Positions 26,373 through 36,672 are shown, counted from the stretch's first letter. The stretch: 64,000 nucleotides of DNA from Aminobacter aganoensis (GCF_014206975.1 NZ_JACHOU010000013.1:62001-126000), one strand, 5' to 3'. Numbers and translations: made by a program. Notes: a model not told the origin generated them from the letters alone.

Positions 26373-27809
26373 TCACACGTTCAGCAACAAATACTCCCGC
26401 TCCCACGGACTGATCACTTCCATGAAGGTTTCGAACTCGGCGCGCTTGATCGCCGCGTAGGTCGAGGCAAAGGACTTGCCGAGCATCGTTGCCAGTTCGT
26501 CGTCGCTTTCGAACAGGTCGACGGCCTCCAGCAGGCCGCGCGGCAGGTCGATCTCGTCCTCGTTGGCCGTTGTCAGGATGGGCGGCTCGGCCGGCAGCTT
26601 GTTGTTCATGCCGATCAGGCCGCAAGCGAGCGACGCGGCGAGCGCGAGATAGGGATTGGCATCCGACGACGGGATGCGGTTTTCGACACGCCGCCCCGCC
26701 GGGTCGGAGCGCGGCACGCGGAAGGCGGTGGTGCGGTTGTCGTAGCCCCACTTGTTGTTGACGGGAGCCGAGGCAGCCTGCGTCAGGCGACGATAGGAGT
26801 TCACATAGGGCGCCAGCATCACCAGCGCATTCGGCACATGCTTCTGCATGCCGCCGATGAAATGGAAGAACGCATCGGTCTCCGCGCCGTCCGCGGCGGT
26901 GAAGATGTTCTTGCCGGCCTTCTTGTCGACGATCGACTGGTGGATATGCATCGCCGAGCCTGGCTGGCCCTGGATGGGCTTGGCCATGAAGGTGGCATAG
27001 GTATCGTGCTTCAGCGCCGCCTCGCGGATCGTGCGCTTGAACAGGAACACCTGGTCGGCGAGCTCGATCGGGTCGCCGTGGCGCAGGTTGATCTCGAGCT
27101 GGCCGGCGCCCTCCTCGTGGATCAGCGTGTCGATCTCCAGCCCCTGGGCCTCGGAGAAGTGGTAGATGTCGTCGATGAGTTCGTCGAACTCGTTGACGCC
27201 GGCGATCGAATAGCCGGCGCCGCCGCCGATCGGGCGGCCCGAGCGTCCCACGGGCGGGGTCAGCGGATAATCCGGATCGGGGTTCTTGCGGACCAGGTAG
27301 AACTCGATTTCGGGCGCGACGACCGGCCGGAGGCCGAGCTTGTCATAGGCTGCCACCACGCGCTTCAGCACGTTGCGCGGCGTGAACTCGACAGGACGGC
27401 CGTCCTGGTGGACGAGGTCGCAGATCACCTGCGCGGTCGGATCGTCCTCCCACGGCACCACGGACAGCGTCGACAGGTCGGGCACCAGCTTCAGGTCGCC
27501 ATCGTCCTCGGGATAGGCGAAGCCGTTGCCATCCTCGGGGTAGACGCCCGAGATCGTCATCATGAACGGTGCCGACGGCAGCGCCAGCGAGGTGTTGGAG
27601 GTGAATTTGCTTGACGGCATCATCTTGCCGCGGGCAACGCCGGCCTGGTCGGGCGTGATGCACTCTATGTCCTCGATGCCGCGCCATTCGAGCCATTCGG
27701 AGGCTTCCTTCCAGTTCTTCACGCCGCGCTTGTTCTTCACAAATGCGGGCGTGCGGGCGCGAGCCCCCCGAGTGGTCGGACGGACTTCCTTCTTTGCAGG
27801 CGGCATCAT
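26373..27809 (-). CDS. puuA: Glutamine synthetase family protein, gamma-glutamylputrescine synthetase-like
   Basis: 478 residues. Glutamine synthetase fold: ATP/glutamate region PEIEFYLVRKNPDPDYPL, HEEGAGQLEINL, the metal and ammonia-site motif PGSAMHIHQS, and RVPRSDPAGRRVENRIPSSDANPYLALAA. GlnA-type adenylylation residues are absent and the protein opens with a basic tail (KKEVRPTTRGARARTP), as in the GlnA3/PuuA class that ligates glutamate to amines. The direct link to a PuuB-like oxidoreductase supports gamma-glutamylation of putrescine. Substrate not proven. Confidence 0.83.
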   Translation of the reverse strand: MMPPAKKEVRPTTRGARARTPAFVKNKRGVKNWKEASEWLEWRGIEDIECITPDQAGVARGKMMPSSKFTSNTSLALPSAPFMMTISGVYPEDGNGFAYPEDDGDLKLVPDLSTLSVVPWEDDPTAQVICDLVHQDGRPVEFTPRNVLKRVVAAYDKLGLRPVVAPEIEFYLVRKNPDPDYPLTPPVGRSGRPIGGGAGYSIAGVNEFDELIDDIYHFSEAQGLEIDTLIHEEGAGQLEINLRHGDPIELADQVFLFKRTIREAALKHDTYATFMAKPIQGQPGSAMHIHQSIVDKKAGKNIFTAADGAETDAFFHFIGGMQKHVPNALVMLAPYVNSYRRLTQAASAPVNNKWGYDNRTTAFRVPRSDPAGRRVENRIPSSDANPYLALAASLACGLIGMNNKLPAEPPILTTANEDEIDLPRGLLEAVDLFESDDELATMLGKSFASTYAAIKRAEFETFMEVISPWEREYLLLNV

Positions 27810-27946
27810 TCACCAGGTTGTCGTTGCGGATTGCCGAGTATAGCCGGGCCCAACGAAGGAAGAAAAGGGGGGCAAATCAGCGATTCCCGCCTGTTGTGAG
27901 GTTGAGAATGCTGGTTTTCGGGCGGTTCCTGGCCTAGATCATCGCC

Positions 27947-28657
27947 ATGACCTCCATCTCTACCCGCCTCACCACCATCGGATTCGATGCCGACGACACG
28001 CTGTGGCAGAACGAACAGTTCTTCCGCATGACGGAGCGGCATTTTGCCGAGCTTCTCGCCGAGCATGGCGAGCAGGATCAGCTCATGTCGCGCTTGCTGG
28101 AGGCCGAAAAGCGCAACCTCGGCACCTATGGCCTCGGCATCAAGGGCTTCACGCTGTCGATGATCGAGACCGCGATCGAGGTGACGCAAGGCCTCGTGCC
28201 GGCTTCGGTCATCGAGAAGATCCTCGCCGCCGGCCGCGAGATGCTGAGCCACCCGATCGAGACGCTGCCGCATGTCCAGGACACGCTCGAAACGCTTGCC
28301 GGCAGCTACCGCCTGGTGCTGATCACCAAGGGCGACCTGTTCGACCAGGAGCGCAAGCTGGCGCAGTCGGGCCTCGGCGATTTCTTCGACGCCGTCGAGA
28401 TCGTCAGCGACAAGTCGCGCCCCACCTACGAGCGCATCTTCGCGCGCCACGGCGACGGTCCCGACAGGGCGATGATGGTCGGCAATTCGCTGAAATCGGA
28501 CGTCGTGCCGGCGATCGAGGCCGGCAGCTGGGGCGTCTACGTCCCCCACGACCTGACCTGGGTCTACGAACACGTCGACGAGCCGACCGCCGCCGAGCGC
28601 TTCCGCAAGCTGCCGCATCTCGGCGAACTGTCGGAGCTCCTGAAGGGCCTCGCCTAA
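27947..28657 (+). CDS. HAD family hydrolase (YjjG-like)
   Basis: 236 residues. Motif I FDADDTLWQNE, motif II LITKGD, motif III Lys in SDKSRPTYERIF and motif IV MMVGNSLKSDVVPA are all intact, so an Asp-nucleophile phosphatase is expected. The helical cap between motifs I and II (residues about 20-95) is of the type found in YjjG-like nucleotidases. The substrate is likely a small phosphorylated metabolite. Convergent with the receiver gene, with a 2-bp gap. Confidence 0.85.
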   Translation: MTSISTRLTTIGFDADDTLWQNEQFFRMTERHFAELLAEHGEQDQLMSRLLEAEKRNLGTYGLGIKGFTLSMIETAIEVTQGLVPASVIEKILAAGREMLSHPIETLPHVQDTLETLAGSYRLVLITKGDLFDQERKLAQSGLGDFFDAVEIVSDKSRPTYERIFARHGDGPDRAMMVGNSLKSDVVPAIEAGSWGVYVPHDLTWVYEHVDEPTAAERFRKLPHLGELSELLKGLA

Positions 28658-28659
28658 CC

Positions 28660-29106
28660 TCAGCCGCGGCCGATCAGTTTTTCGACGATGGGCTGCAGCC
28701 GCTCCGGGGTGATCGGCTTGGCGACCACGATGTCGACGGCACTCGGCAGCGACAGGCTCTCTGGCGTGCCCGCCCGGTTGGACAGCAGGATCACCGACGG
28801 CAGGTTGCTGCCCGATGCCAGCCGCAGCGACATGATCGAAGGCATCAGCGCATCGCAATCCCTGTTGTCGCTTCCACCGTCCAGGATGATCGTGCCCGGT
28901 GCCAACTTGCGCAACACTGACGCGGCGGTGTCTGGTGCCTCGGAGATCGTCTTGAGGCCCGAGCGTTCGACGATCTTGGCGACGACGACGCGATTGATCG
29001 GCGAGCGGCCGACGACCAGCACCTTCGACAGGTCGGCGATCTGGCAGTCGGCAGTGCGCGCATTCGTGCCCGGGCCATGGCTCGGGCTGAGGTCATTCCG
29101 CTTCAT
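28660..29106 (-). CDS. Receiver-domain protein with degenerate acidic pocket
   Basis: 148 residues: a 25-residue disordered N-terminus then a CheY-like receiver. The phosphoacceptor Asp76 (TIILDGGSD), the conserved Ser109 (VILLSN) and Lys130 (VVAKP) are present, but the usual Asp-Asp pair of strand 1 is replaced by Gly-Arg (KVLVVGRSPINR, residues 33-34). Because those acids bind Mg2+, phosphorylation is probably weak or absent, and the protein may signal by protein contact. No output domain or kinase adjoins it. A promoter could lie in the 233 bp upstream. Confidence 0.8.
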   Translation of the reverse strand: MKRNDLSPSHGPGTNARTADCQIADLSKVLVVGRSPINRVVVAKIVERSGLKTISEAPDTAASVLRKLAPGTIILDGGSDNRDCDALMPSIMSLRLASGSNLPSVILLSNRAGTPESLSLPSAVDIVVAKPITPERLQPIVEKLIGRG

Positions 29107-29285
29107 TGGCTTGGCCGACAGCTGGGGGGCGTTTGTTCAATGCGTGGTTGCGCTCGGTCCCGTAGGTTTCGCGTCATGTATGAGAAGTGTCAAGTATTAC
29201 ACTCAAAATGAGGTGCGACTTTAGTCGTAAATTTCAGCATTCCCGCATGTTGGCTCTAGACCAGGCCGCAGTAGCCTCAAAGCAA

Positions 29286-29316
29286 ATCCCGCCCACGGCA
29301 TGGCCGCGGACGGGAT
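29286..29316 (-). terminator. Hairpin downstream of the 80-residue gene
   Basis: A 14-bp imperfect stem (ATCCCGCCCACGGC with GCCGCGGACGGGAT) lies just after the minus-strand stop at 29340, followed on that strand by TTTGCTTTG. The stem has two mismatches. A factor-independent terminator for the aceA downstream unit is likely, although the T-run is interrupted. Confidence 0.5.
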
Positions 29317-29339
29317 CTGGGGGGCATGGGTAGGCGGCT

Positions 29340-29582
29340 TTAGCCGTGCGGTTGCTGGGTAACGATGACGGGGATCAGCAGATCGCCCCAGTTTCCGTTG
29401 CCGCCATGGTGGCGGGCCGAGCGGACCAGTTCCACCGAAACGCCGGCCTCGACTGCCTTCATGACCGACTGGTTGAGCCGGTGCAGGTCGTTGGCGACGA
29501 TACGGATCACGGCCTGCTGGTCGGCGCTCATCGTGGTCGCCTGTTCTTCGGCTCGTTCCTTGACACGGGTACGCGGTGCCAT
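29340..29582 (-). CDS. Conserved 80-residue cytoplasmic protein downstream of aceA
   Basis: 80 residues from ATG 29582, with GAGGAG seven bases upstream. The N-terminus is very charged (MAPRTRVKERAEEQATTM) and the middle is predicted helical (DQQAVIRIVANDLHRLNQSV). It ends HHGGNGNWGDLLIPVIVTQQPHG, a His/Gly-rich tail. Longer in-frame reading into the aceA antisense was rejected. It follows aceA by 95 bp on the same strand and probably shares its transcript. I do not recognise the family; a role in glyoxylate metabolism would be guilt by association. Confidence 0.7.
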   Translation of the reverse strand: MAPRTRVKERAEEQATTMSADQQAVIRIVANDLHRLNQSVMKAVEAGVSVELVRSARHHGGNGNWGDLLIPVIVTQQPHG

Positions 29583-29635
29583 CGTGGTTCTCCTCGGTGT
29601 TGCCTTTGCCCTGTTGGGCGTTGCCTCTGGCCGGT

Positions 29636-29660
29636 GCCCGGAGGCGGTTGCCTCCGGGGC
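29636..29660 (-). promoter_or_regulatory. Hairpin between aceA and the 80-residue gene
   Basis: GCCCGGAGGC (29636-29645), loop GGTT, GCCTCCGGGGC (29650-29660), a strong stem with one bulge. It directly follows the aceA stop. On the minus strand no T-run follows, so it more likely stabilises or processes aceA mRNA than terminates it. Confidence 0.4.
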
Positions 29661-29677
29661 TTTTGCTGTCGCCAGGC

Positions 29678-30967
<1,290 letters not shown>

Positions 30968-31045
30968 TGTCGACTCCGTCTGGTCACTTGGTTCTAGGGG
31001 CGATCACCGCGTCTTGGGTTTTTGCGGCGATTTCTATGTGACTTG

Positions 31046-31207
31046 TTTTACATTCCAGCGCCAAAGCGGCCAGAAAATTCAACAATTTGCGGCCGACTTT
31101 AGGGAAAACCTGTATTGTGTTTGACAGATGGTCGCTGTAAAATTGTAAAAAATGTAAAAGGATGGGTAGGGCCAAACCCCTACTTTCGTTGTAAAAATAG
31201 TGTAAAA
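31046..31207 (+). promoter_or_regulatory. TGTAAAA box cluster in the aceA-scfR intergenic region
   Basis: Five TGTAAAA heptamers on the plus strand (31136, 31144, 31153, 31190, 31201) and one on the minus strand (TTTTACA at 31046). They sit within 165 bp and overlap a plausible promoter TTGACA (31121) - 17 bp - TGTAAA (31144). The last box ends four bases before the scfR ATG. RamB/ScfR-type regulators bind A-rich sites at glyoxylate genes, so this is a candidate binding array for autoregulation and aceA control. Confidence 0.65.
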
Positions 31208-31211
31208 GCCG

Positions 31212-32654
31212 ATGGCCGAGCAGAAAATCTTCGCCGGACCGCGCATCCGGCGCATCCGCAACCAGAAGGGCCTGACCCAGACGGCGATGGCCGAGGGGCT
31301 GGGTATTTCGCCGTCCTACCTCAACCTCATCGAGCGCAATCAGCGTCCGCTGACCGTCCAGCTCATTCTCAAGCTTGCCTCCGTCTACAAGGTCGATCCC
31401 GACGAGTTGCAGGGCGAGGCGCGGGGCTCGATCGCCGTCCTGCGCGAGGTCTTCGCCGATCCGCTTCTGGCTGGCGAGCTGCCGGGCGACCAGGAGCTTG
31501 TCGAGATCGCCGAGGCCGCGCCCAATGCGGCGGCGGCGGTGATCAAGCTGTTCCGTGCCTATCGCGAGCAGGCCGAGCGCCTGTCCGACCTGACCGAGCT
31601 TCTGGCGCGCGAGGGCCACACCACCGCCCTGTCGGGCGCGCGCCTGCCGATCGACGAAGTTCACGAGGTCTTCGAGCGCCGGCCCAACCATGTCGCCTCG
31701 CTGGAGGAGGAGGCCGAGGCCTTCACCTCGCTGCTCGACCCTGGCGACGACCTGTTCGGCGCCTTGAAGGGCTGGCTTCGGCGCGAGCACGGCATCGTCG
31801 TCAAGGTGCTGCCGGTCGCCACAATGCCCAACTGGCGCCGCCGCTATGACCGCCATTCGCAGCGCCTGTTTCTGTCCGAACGCCTGTCGCCGTTCGACCA
31901 GCTGCGCGAGGTGGCGATGGAGGCCAGCCTGATCCGAATGCAGGTGGCGGTCGCAGCCGAGCTGCAGTCACTGAAGCTCACCTCCGACGAGGCCCGGCGG
32001 CTCGCCCGCTTCGAGCTTGGCCGCTATGCGGCACATGCGTTGATGATGCCCTACCAGGCGTTCCACTCGGCCGCCCAGCGCGCCCGCTACGATGTCGACG
32101 TGCTGCGTTCGCGCTTCGGCGTGTCGTTCGAGCAGGCCGCCAACCGGCTGACCATGCTGCAGCGGCAGGGCGCCTCGTCGGTGCCGTTCTTCATGCTCGA
32201 GGTCGACAACGCCGGCAACCGCTTCCGCAAGGCCGGCGCGCAAGGGTTTCCGCAAAGCCGCTTCGGCGGCGGCTGTCCGAAGCTGCCGGTCCACGCCGCC
32301 TTCACCCAACCCGGCCAGATCTTCGTCGAGGCCGTCGAGATGCCCGACGGCGCCGAGTTTCTGTGCGTCGCCCGCACGCTGGAAGGCCCGCAAGGCGCCT
32401 TCAGCGAACGCCCGCGCCGCACGGCGATCCTGCTAGGCTGCGACATCGCCTTCCGCGACGAGATCGTCTATGGCGCAGCCTTGCCGGCCCAGGCCGTCGG
32501 CGCCAAGCCGGGCGCTGTGGCGGCGACGCCGATCGGGCCTGCGTGCCGGCTTTGCGAACGCTCGGGCTGCCTGTCGCGCGCCGAGCCGCCGATCACCAGG
32601 CCGCTCGGCCTCGACGAGATGGTGACCGGCCTGTCAGCCTTCGATTTTCAATAG
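31212..32654 (+). CDS. scfR: ScfR/RamB-type XRE transcriptional regulator
   Basis: 480 residues. The N-terminal XRE helix-turn-helix (residues about 10-65) contains LTQTAMAEGLGISPSYLNLIE. A long middle region follows, then a degenerate IrrE-like/DUF2083 core: the usual metal-binding HExxH is replaced by FELGRYAAHAL, so protease activity is not expected. Near the C-terminus a Cys cluster CRLCERSGC may bind metal or sense redox. The family senses short-chain acyl-CoA or propionate/acetate status and controls isocitrate lyase and methylcitrate genes. It has no visible Shine-Dalgarno; the nearest upstream sequence is a TGTAAAA box. Confidence 0.88.
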   Translation: MAEQKIFAGPRIRRIRNQKGLTQTAMAEGLGISPSYLNLIERNQRPLTVQLILKLASVYKVDPDELQGEARGSIAVLREVFADPLLAGELPGDQELVEIAEAAPNAAAAVIKLFRAYREQAERLSDLTELLAREGHTTALSGARLPIDEVHEVFERRPNHVASLEEEAEAFTSLLDPGDDLFGALKGWLRREHGIVVKVLPVATMPNWRRRYDRHSQRLFLSERLSPFDQLREVAMEASLIRMQVAVAAELQSLKLTSDEARRLARFELGRYAAHALMMPYQAFHSAAQRARYDVDVLRSRFGVSFEQAANRLTMLQRQGASSVPFFMLEVDNAGNRFRKAGAQGFPQSRFGGGCPKLPVHAAFTQPGQIFVEAVEMPDGAEFLCVARTLEGPQGAFSERPRRTAILLGCDIAFRDEIVYGAALPAQAVGAKPGAVAATPIGPACRLCERSGCLSRAEPPITRPLGLDEMVTGLSAFDFQ

Positions 32655-32665
32655 GCGGCGCGGCG

Positions 32666-34726
32666 TCAGGCCGTCAGCTTGGCAAGCGCCTCGGCGTCGT
32701 CCTCCTGCCAGGTCCCGGACAGGGCGAGGGCGTGGGCAGTGGATGAATCCACAGGGCGTCCGTAGAGGAAGCCCTGCGCTTCGTCGCAGCGGCGGTCCTT
32801 CAGGAACGCCGCCTGGAAATCAGTCTCCACGCCTTCGGCAAGCACCGGGATCGACAGCTTGTGGCCGAGCTCGATCACTGTCTCGATGACGCTCGTCGCC
32901 TGTGCCTGGCGGCCGAGCGCATTGAGGAAGGTGCGGTCGACCTTGATCTTGTCGAAGGGGAACGAAAACAGCGTCGACAGCGACGAATAGCCGGTACCGA
33001 AATCGTCCATGGCGACGCGTACGCCCAGCGCCTTGATCTTGCGCAGCACCAGCAACGCCTGGCCGGGATTTTCGATCAGGATGGTCTCGGTGATCTCGAT
33101 CTCGAGACGGGAGGCCTCGAGGCCGGTCTCGGCAAGGATTTCCGTCAGCCGCTCGGCGAAGTTCGGACGCATCAGCTGTACCGGCGACACGTTGACGGCG
33201 ACGCCTGTCGGTGCCGGCCATTGCGTCGCCTCGCGGCACGCCTGTCGCAGCACCCAGTCGCCGATGTCGACGATGATGCCGGTCTGTTCGGCCACGGGAA
33301 TGAAGTCGGCAGGCGAGACCTCGCCGAGTTGCGGGCTGGTCCAGCGCAGCAGCGCCTCGAAGCCGAGCAGCCGGCGCTGCTTCATCGAGATCTGCGGCTG
33401 GAACACCAGGCGCAGCGCACCCTCGGTGATCGCGCTGCGCAGGCCGATGGCGATCTGCCCGCGGCGGCGGCCGTCTTCGTCGGCGTCCGCGTCGTACCAG
33501 CACCAGCTGCCGTCCTGCAGTTTTTTGGACCGGTACATCGCCAGATCGGCGCGCATGGTCAGCTCGTCGATGCTATCGCCGTCTTTGGGATGGACCGCGA
33601 TGCCGATGCTGGCGCTGGTCGAGAAGCTTGCCTTGCCGAGTTCGTTGGGGCGCGAGAAGGCGTCCGCGATGCGGGCGGCGAACTCCTCGACCTCGTTGTC
33701 CCGGCTGAAGGATTTCACCGCGATGAACTCGTCGCCGCCGATGCGGGCGAAAAACTCGCCCGCGACAAGGGCCGCGCGCATCCGCGCCGTCGTCTGGGTC
33801 AGCACCGCGTCGCCGGCTGCGTGGCCGTAGACGTCGTTGATTTCCTTGAAGCGGTTGAGGTCGACGGCAATGATCGCAAGCGACGTTCCGGCGGCCTTCT
33901 TCAGCCGCAGCGGCAACTCGTCGCGAACCGCGGCCCGGTTGGGCAGGCCTGTCAGCGGGTCGTGCATGGCAAGATGCCTGTAATGCGCGACCGCGTCCTG
34001 TTCGCTCTGCTCCTCAGCTAGGTGGGTGACCGCTCCCAGCACCACCACCAGGATGGTCACGGCGACGACCAGCAGTGCCAGCACACTGTCCGACATCAGC
34101 TGGCCGGGCACGGCGACGCGCGGGTCGGGCGTGATCTGCACGGCGCCCATGGCCGAGAAATGCATCATGCCGATGCCGAGGATCAGCGCCGCAATGCCGG
34201 CAATCTGGCTTCGGCGGGTCTCGCCGCGCGCCACCCGGTTGGTGGCGACCATGCCGAGCAGGGCACCGGCAACGATCGAGAACGTCACCAGGCCGGGATC
34301 GTAGGAGACGGTGCCGGCAACGACGAAGCCGCGCATGCCGGTGAAATGCATGAGCGCTATGCCCATGCCGATCACGCCGCCGCCGAGTTCGATCGACGGG
34401 CCGCGCTCGCCGCTCGCGGCGATCATGAAGCCGGCAAGCGAGGTGACGATGGCCAGGGCCAGCGACAGCACGGTGAAATTGGGTTCGAAGCCGTGCTCCA
34501 CATTGGGGATGAAGCCCAGCATCGCCAGGAAATGGGTCGTCCAGATCGTCATGCCGCCGGCGACGCCGGCCATGAACACGAAGGCTGCGTGCTTGGCGCG
34601 GCTGACGTTGCGGGCACGCGAAAACAGCCGCATCGACACCATGCTGCCGATGGAACAGATGAGCAGCGCCGCACCGACGAAGCGGTAATCGTGTTCGACA
34701 ACGAGGCAGTTGAGTACGGTCAGCAT
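32666..34726 (-). CDS. MHYT-GGDEF-EAL cyclic-di-GMP protein
   Basis: 686 residues. Seven-helix MHYT sensor with three conserved repeats: TTHFLAM (63-69), MHFTGM (126-131) and MHFSAM (188-193); such domains are proposed to bind copper and sense gases like NO or O2. The GGDEF domain has an intact GGDEF (330-334), so cyclase activity is possible. The EAL domain has FEALLRW (456-462), VAMDDFGTGYSS and the catalytic Glu and Asp residues, so phosphodiesterase activity is also possible. Net direction unclear. It could set motility or biofilm in response to an oxidant signal. Confidence 0.93.
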   Translation of the reverse strand: MLTVLNCLVVEHDYRFVGAALLICSIGSMVSMRLFSRARNVSRAKHAAFVFMAGVAGGMTIWTTHFLAMLGFIPNVEHGFEPNFTVLSLALAIVTSLAGFMIAASGERGPSIELGGGVIGMGIALMHFTGMRGFVVAGTVSYDPGLVTFSIVAGALLGMVATNRVARGETRRSQIAGIAALILGIGMMHFSAMGAVQITPDPRVAVPGQLMSDSVLALLVVAVTILVVVLGAVTHLAEEQSEQDAVAHYRHLAMHDPLTGLPNRAAVRDELPLRLKKAAGTSLAIIAVDLNRFKEINDVYGHAAGDAVLTQTTARMRAALVAGEFFARIGGDEFIAVKSFSRDNEVEEFAARIADAFSRPNELGKASFSTSASIGIAVHPKDGDSIDELTMRADLAMYRSKKLQDGSWCWYDADADEDGRRRGQIAIGLRSAITEGALRLVFQPQISMKQRRLLGFEALLRWTSPQLGEVSPADFIPVAEQTGIIVDIGDWVLRQACREATQWPAPTGVAVNVSPVQLMRPNFAERLTEILAETGLEASRLEIEITETILIENPGQALLVLRKIKALGVRVAMDDFGTGYSSLSTLFSFPFDKIKVDRTFLNALGRQAQATSVIETVIELGHKLSIPVLAEGVETDFQAAFLKDRRCDEAQGFLYGRPVDSSTAHALALSGTWQEDDAEALAKLTA

Positions 34727-34869
34727 GAGCGATCCCCGGGCAGGCGGCCGTTATCGGGGCTAATTCTTGCCGATCCGTTTCGCTGCACCGCAGCACGATC
34801 GAATCTGGTGAATTGACCGTGAACAAACACCCGGGCCGAGGACGCGCCTCGGTTCCGAGCCCGGACTGG

Positions 34870-36084
34870 TCAGCCGCGCCGCCCGAGCACCAGCGCGGCG
34901 ATCGCGGCCATGACCGCTATGCCGCCGACGGCGAGCCCGGCATAGACATAAGTGCCGGCAAATCCAAACGCTGCGATCATCGGTTGGCTGACGAAGGGCG
35001 AGATGAACTGGCCGGCAAAGACGCTTGCCGTCATGCCCCCGGCGATGCGGCCGCGCATGTCGGGAGCCGCCGCTGCCATGGCGGCGGCGGCGATGTTGGG
35101 CATCATCATGCCGAGTCCCAGGCCGACCACCCCGGCCGCCGCCAGCACGTGCGCGAGCGTGTCCGCCAACCCAAGGAGGATATATCCAGCGGCCGTCAGG
35201 CCGAAGGCGAGACCGAACACGCCGGTCAGCCGGAGCCTTGCGCGCAACCGGTCATAGGACAGGGCGACGACCGCCCCCACCAGATTGCCGACGCCAATCG
35301 CCAGTCCCGCCACGGCGGGCGATCCGATGCCCATGGCGTTGAGATGGAACGGCAACTGCGTCGGCAGCAGGTAGAAGGCGATGCTGTTGATCGCCGCTGC
35401 GGCGTAGACGGCGATGACGGCCAGCCACAATGTCCCGCCGCCGCCCGGTGCGGATGCCACGGTGGCGGACGGCCTAGCCCGAACCGGCTCGTTGATGAAG
35501 GCCAGCACCGCCGGGATCAGCAGCAGCGACAGACCATAGACGGCAAAGGGCGCGCGCCAGTGCATCTCGGCCAGCAATCCGCCGCCGGTCAGGAACAACA
35601 GTCCGCCAAAGCCGACGAAGGCCGACTGGTAGCCCATGAAGCGATCGCGGGCGGGTCCGCTGAAATAGTCGCCGACAAGCGCGGTTGCGGTGGTCATGAT
35701 GCCGGCCACCGCAACGCCGAGCAGCGCCCTGCCGATCAGCAGCCCCATGAGCGAATCGCTCATCAGGCCCGACATGCCGCTCAGTCCATAGAGCAGCGCG
35801 GTGACGATCAGCAGCGGCCGCCGGCCGAAGCGGTCGGCCAGCCCGCCTGCGAAAGGCGCGCACAGCACGATGAACAGCGCCGGCAGGGTGAGCACGAGCC
35901 GGGTCAGGATCTCGACATTGGCGCTGCCCGCGAAATGGCTTTCGATCGCCGGCAAGGAGGGGGCGATGGTCGCGCCCGACATGATGGTGAGCGAGCTGAC
36001 CAGCAACAGGGTCGCATTGCGGCCCGCATGGCGCTCCGGCACCGGCGTCGTCGTCGCGACCTGGATCTGCTGGGCGATGGTCAT
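34870..36084 (-). CDS. MFS family exporter
   Basis: 404 residues, about twelve membrane spans; the start at 36084 is followed by MTIAQQIQVATTTPVPERHA. MFS loop 2-3 motif GGLADRFGRRPLLIV is present, and the first segments (MSGATIAPSLPAIESHF) resemble drug/H+ antiporters. It overlaps the FMN reductase stop by four bases (ATGA) and is surely co-transcribed with it. A SoxR-type promoter upstream of the reductase suggests the pair responds to redox-cycling compounds. The exported substrate is unknown. Confidence 0.85.
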   Translation of the reverse strand: MTIAQQIQVATTTPVPERHAGRNATLLLVSSLTIMSGATIAPSLPAIESHFAGSANVEILTRLVLTLPALFIVLCAPFAGGLADRFGRRPLLIVTALLYGLSGMSGLMSDSLMGLLIGRALLGVAVAGIMTTATALVGDYFSGPARDRFMGYQSAFVGFGGLLFLTGGGLLAEMHWRAPFAVYGLSLLLIPAVLAFINEPVRARPSATVASAPGGGGTLWLAVIAVYAAAAINSIAFYLLPTQLPFHLNAMGIGSPAVAGLAIGVGNLVGAVVALSYDRLRARLRLTGVFGLAFGLTAAGYILLGLADTLAHVLAAAGVVGLGLGMMMPNIAAAAMAAAAPDMRGRIAGGMTASVFAGQFISPFVSQPMIAAFGFAGTYVYAGLAVGGIAVMAAIAALVLGRRG

Positions 36085-36629
36085 GCTGCTACCTCTATGT
36101 AGGGCGTGTTGGCGCGGGCCTCGCGCAGGTTGATCGCCCACCACTGCAGGCGTGCCAGCAGGACGGCAAGCGCCCGGCGCGGTTCGCCCGGTTCGATCAG
36201 CGCGCCGCTGGCATCGAATTTCTTCGAGGCGAAGGCAAAGCTCACCGTGTCGCGTATTGCCACGACGTGGAGTTCGGCGAAGACCAGCCGCAACTGCTCG
36301 ATGGCGCGCAGGCCACCTGAGATGCCGCCATAAGAGACGAAGGCAAGCGGCTTGGCCTGCCATTGGACGCTGTGGGCGTCGATCAGCGCTTTGAGGTCGG
36401 CGGTGTAGCCGTGATTGTATTCGGGCGTCACGATGATGAAGGCATCCGCATCGCCGAGACGTTCGGCGATATCGTGGCGGTTGTGGCCGAGATCGCGGGG
36501 ATCGACAAGCTCGAGCGCGAAGTGGTCGTGCCGGCGGATCTCGGATGCGACCCATTTGGCCACGACGTCGCAGAAGCGGCCCTGGCGGGCGCTGCCATAG
36601 ATCACGGCGAGCTTGGTCTTCGGGGGCAT
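36081..36629 (-). CDS. NADPH-dependent FMN reductase / flavodoxin-fold quinone reductase
   Basis: 182 residues from ATG 36629. The FMN-binding P-loop AVIYGSARQGRFCDVV is near the N-terminus and PEYNHGYTADLKALID forms the flavin-stacking loop, both hallmarks of the NADPH-dependent FMN reductase family (ArsH, ChrR, WrbA-like). It likely detoxifies quinones or metal by two-electron reduction. First gene of the operon with the MFS exporter, behind the SoxR-type promoter. Confidence 0.88.
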   Translation of the reverse strand: MPPKTKLAVIYGSARQGRFCDVVAKWVASEIRRHDHFALELVDPRDLGHNRHDIAERLGDADAFIIVTPEYNHGYTADLKALIDAHSVQWQAKPLAFVSYGGISGGLRAIEQLRLVFAELHVVAIRDTVSFAFASKKFDASGALIEPGEPRRALAVLLARLQWWAINLREARANTPYIEVAA

Positions 36630-36672
36630 TTCAGCGTGGCTCCATGTTTCAATGCGGGCGTCGGAGCGCTGT

